From an uncultured Azospirillum sp. (GTDB lineage: Bacteria; Pseudomonadota; Alphaproteobacteria; RF32; CAG-239): a DNA stretch of 44,874 nucleotides. Numbering within the stretch: the stretch's first letter is position 1; every line of letters starts with the position of its first letter. This document shows positions 43,036-44,874 of this stretch, in pieces. The stretch lies in contig CABUBU010000013.1 in the NCBI GenBank assembly GCA_902489795.1, positions 1 to 44,874 on the forward strand, read 5' to 3'. A program made the position numbers and the translations under genes. The notes beneath the pieces were generated by a model. The model saw only the letters and a list, made by a program, of their open reading frames with translations, was not told where the DNA came from and made no database searches.

Positions 43036-43899
43036 ATGAAGATGATAAAGCCGATCGTTAACGTTTCAAAGGTTGCGGATTCCTATGATGCCGTCCTTTG
43101 CGGTTTTAACGGCGTGCTTCACGACGGCGTTTCTTTCCGGGCGGAGGCGCTGGAAGCTTTGCTTTATCTTTATAAAAGCGGCAAAAAAATCGTGCTTTTG
43201 AGCAACGATTGCCGCCGGGTGGAAGAGATTGTCCGTCTGATGCATCAAAACGGGTTTTCTCCCCGTTTGTTTTCTGCCATGGTCACTGCCGGGGAAATTC
43301 TGTATCATCATCTGGCCGCCGGCCGCGGCGTTTACGCCTCGCTCGGAAAAAACTGCTGCTGCCTTGACGAAGACGGCGGCGCTTCTCTGCTTGAAGGGTT
43401 GGATTTTGCCGTAACCGCAGACCCGGCAAAAGCGGATTTCCTTTATGTCGGTCGATTGCCTGCCGGCCGTGCGGTTGACGATTATCTGGACGTGCTGAAC
43501 CATGCCGCCAGCCTCGGCCTGCCGCTTTTGTGCGCGGGCAATGACACTTCTGTCGTCTGTGGCGAAGACACGGTGCCGGCAGCCGGTGCCGTTGCCGAAC
43601 AATATGCGGTTTTGGGCGGCAGAATCATTACCGTCGGCAAGCCCGATCCTGCCGTGGTTGACTATGCGTTGACTGCTTTCGGCCCGATGGAGCGCAAACG
43701 GATTCTGATGATCGGCGACAGCGTGGCGTCCGATATCCGGGCGGCAGCGGCCGCCGGCATTTCGAGCTGTCTGGTCAGCAAGGGCGTACATGTCAGCTTT
43801 TTGGGCGAAGGCTACATTCCCGACGTGACCAAAACCCGGGAACTCGGCAATATGATCGAGGCCTATCCCGATTATGTAATTTCCAGTCTCCGCCGATAA
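43036..43899 (+). CDS. HAD-family protein (TIGR01459 type) lacking the nucleophile aspartate
   Basis: The 287-residue protein fits the class IIA HAD group TIGR01459, found mainly in alphaproteobacteria. Motif II (LLSND), the Lys of motif III (VGKPDPAVVDYAL) and motif IV (MIGDSVASDIRAA) are present. Motif I normally reads DLWGVLHDG, with the first Asp as nucleophile; here it is GFNGVLHDG, so Gly23 replaces it. Phosphatase activity is therefore unlikely, although binding may remain. A Cys-rich insertion (KNCCCLDED) is also unusual. The ribosome site (GAGAG) is fair. It is a single gene with its own terminator. Confidence 0.87.
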   Translation: MKMIKPIVNVSKVADSYDAVLCGFNGVLHDGVSFRAEALEALLYLYKSGKKIVLLSNDCRRVEEIVRLMHQNGFSPRLFSAMVTAGEILYHHLAAGRGVYASLGKNCCCLDEDGGASLLEGLDFAVTADPAKADFLYVGRLPAGRAVDDYLDVLNHAASLGLPLLCAGNDTSVVCGEDTVPAAGAVAEQYAVLGGRIITVGKPDPAVVDYALTAFGPMERKRILMIGDSVASDIRAAAAAGISSCLVSKGVHVSFLGEGYIPDVTKTRELGNMIEAYPDYVISSLRR

Positions 43900-43942
43900 G
43901 GCGTTTTTTGCTTCGCTTTGCGTTTTGAACGCGCTTTTCTCT

Positions 43943-43971
43943 CCGGCCGCAATGGCCGGTCGTCCTTTTTT
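43943..43971 (+). terminator. Likely terminator of the HAD-like gene
   Basis: CCGGCC and GGCCGG flank a GCAAT loop; TCGTCC then six T follow. Confidence 0.55.
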
Positions 43972-44068
43972 GTGCCGGGCTGAGGAAAAACCGGCGGAAA
44001 GGGGCTTGTAAAAATAAGATCCACGGCTATATGATAAACGTTACGTAATCATTAATGCATTATTGTTT

Positions 44069-44773
44069 ATGAAAAGTCTGACCAAAAAACTGGAAAACCG
44101 CATTGTCGTCCGCCTGTTTGCTTTTATGGGGATCGGTGCGGGGCTTTCGGCGGCGGTCGCCTGCCTGTTGACAAGAGTGGCGGAATACCGTGATTTTCTC
44201 GCGGTGCCGGATGCCGAAAACAATTTGATGTTAAGCGTCAGCGGCTGGATTTTGCTGCTGCTGCCGCTGGTGATGTTTCTGGCCGTGCCCGCCGAACGCA
44301 AAAATCTGAGTTTTGCCGCGGTGCTGCTCATGTTCTGTCTGTTCTGCGGGTTGATCGGCGCGGCTCTGAGCGGCGTTTCGCTGGTTTTTGTCAAAGCCGA
44401 CGTTGCCCGCGGGCTGCTCATCTCCTCTGTGATGTTCTTTGCCATGGCGCTGACCGGGGCGGTTTTTCGCCGCGACATGATTTCCTGGCATTGCATTTTG
44501 CTGACTGTGGTATGGGGAACCCTGCTGACCGCGCTCGGCTGCTGGCTGTTTCCCTCCGGTTTGACCGATTGGGCCGTCAGTATGGCGTCGGTTATCGTCT
44601 ACGGCGCGGTGACCGCTTATTCCGGTGAGGAAATCGAACGGATCATCGCCGATTCCGATCGCACCCGGCTCAACCAGCTGGCTGTGCGCGGCGCATTGGC
44701 GGTGTACCTTAATTTCATCGGTCTGGCGGTGAAAGTTCTCCGCTTTTGGGAAAGCCGGGGAAAATGCAAATGA
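44069..44773 (+). CDS. Bax-inhibitor-1-like membrane protein
   Basis: The 234-residue protein has about seven membrane helices with a short basic N-terminus, in the layout of the Bax inhibitor-1/YccA (UPF0005) family. Typical pieces are VRLFAFMGIGAGLSAAVACLL near the start, GLLISSVMFFAMALTGAVF in the middle and a C-terminal YLNFIGLAVKVLRF helix. Bacterial members are thought to be ion channels or FtsH modulators. There is no clear ribosome site before ATG 44069 (a TTG lies two codons upstream). A strong terminator follows. Confidence 0.82.
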   Translation: MKSLTKKLENRIVVRLFAFMGIGAGLSAAVACLLTRVAEYRDFLAVPDAENNLMLSVSGWILLLLPLVMFLAVPAERKNLSFAAVLLMFCLFCGLIGAALSGVSLVFVKADVARGLLISSVMFFAMALTGAVFRRDMISWHCILLTVVWGTLLTALGCWLFPSGLTDWAVSMASVIVYGAVTAYSGEEIERIIADSDRTRLNQLAVRGALAVYLNFIGLAVKVLRFWESRGKCK

Positions 44774-44778
44774 AAAAA

Positions 44779-44809
44779 AACGGTGCGGTTTTTCCGCGCC
44801 GTTTTTTTT
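44779..44809 (+). terminator. Terminator of the Bax-inhibitor-like gene
   Basis: CGGTGCGG and CCGCGCCG flank TTTTT, with an A run before and eight T after. Nothing further is seen to the window end. Confidence 0.88.
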
Positions 44810-44874
44810 GTAACAAGAAAACTAGCGGCTAGGCTGTTAGTTCCAAAGAGCTTACAGCTTTACAGATAAAAAAA

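Overview
The window looks like chromosomal DNA from a Gram-negative, anaerobic or facultative bacterium, most likely an alphaproteobacterium. Gram-negative features are LolA, a porin, several lipoproteins and ComEC. Anaerobic life is indicated by a class III (oxygen-sensitive) ribonucleotide reductase operon. The alphaproteobacterial placement rests on the HAD protein of the TIGR01459 type and the general gene content, and is an inference. TGA, TAA and TAG are all used as stops, so the code is standard.

Layout. 1-3.4 kb: the end of an unknown gene, then a leftward cell-wall lytic transglycosylase/acyl thioesterase pair and an N-formylglutamate amidohydrolase. 3.5-8.2 kb: tRNA-Val, a decayed family 2 glycosyltransferase, a large membrane protein, a membrane-fused spermidine-synthase-like protein and a MarC protein. 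8.3-13.3 kb: a DUF4381-BatA-BatB/C-BatD operon, without MoxR or DUF58 genes next to it. 13.6-22.5 kb: DUF1294 and an MsbA-like ABC exporter, two overlapping envelope genes, a lipase-like lipoprotein and ComEC. 22.6-25.8 kb: prfC, then tRNA-Leu leading directly into tig. 25.8-28.4 kb: an accessory stretch with hairpin repeats, two tiny membrane proteins too short for most ORF callers, and an AT-rich orphan gene with its own paired operator between 20-bp direct repeats. 28.5-31.7 kb: a porin coupled to an atypical response regulator, then lolA-xth. 31.7-35.4 kb: the nrd operon. 35.4-39.8 kb: two large unknown proteins. 39.8-44.9 kb: a repeat-rich convergent gap, alr, a TatD-like hydrolase, tcdA, a HAD-like protein lacking its nucleophile and a Bax-inhibitor-1-like membrane protein.

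The most interesting system is the nrd operon. The anaerobic reductase stops just after its C-terminal zinc site, and the glycyl-radical segment is made by a separate 69-residue gene with its own ribosome-binding site, placed between the reductase and its radical-SAM activase. The operon has two NrdR-like boxes 31 bp apart over a likely promoter, plus two DnaA-box matches further upstream. Other points of note are two families of intergenic repeats, each present twice in the window, the pair of large unknown proteins at 35.5-39.8 kb, and several pseudoenzyme-like proteins (BatB, the HAD protein, the response regulator).
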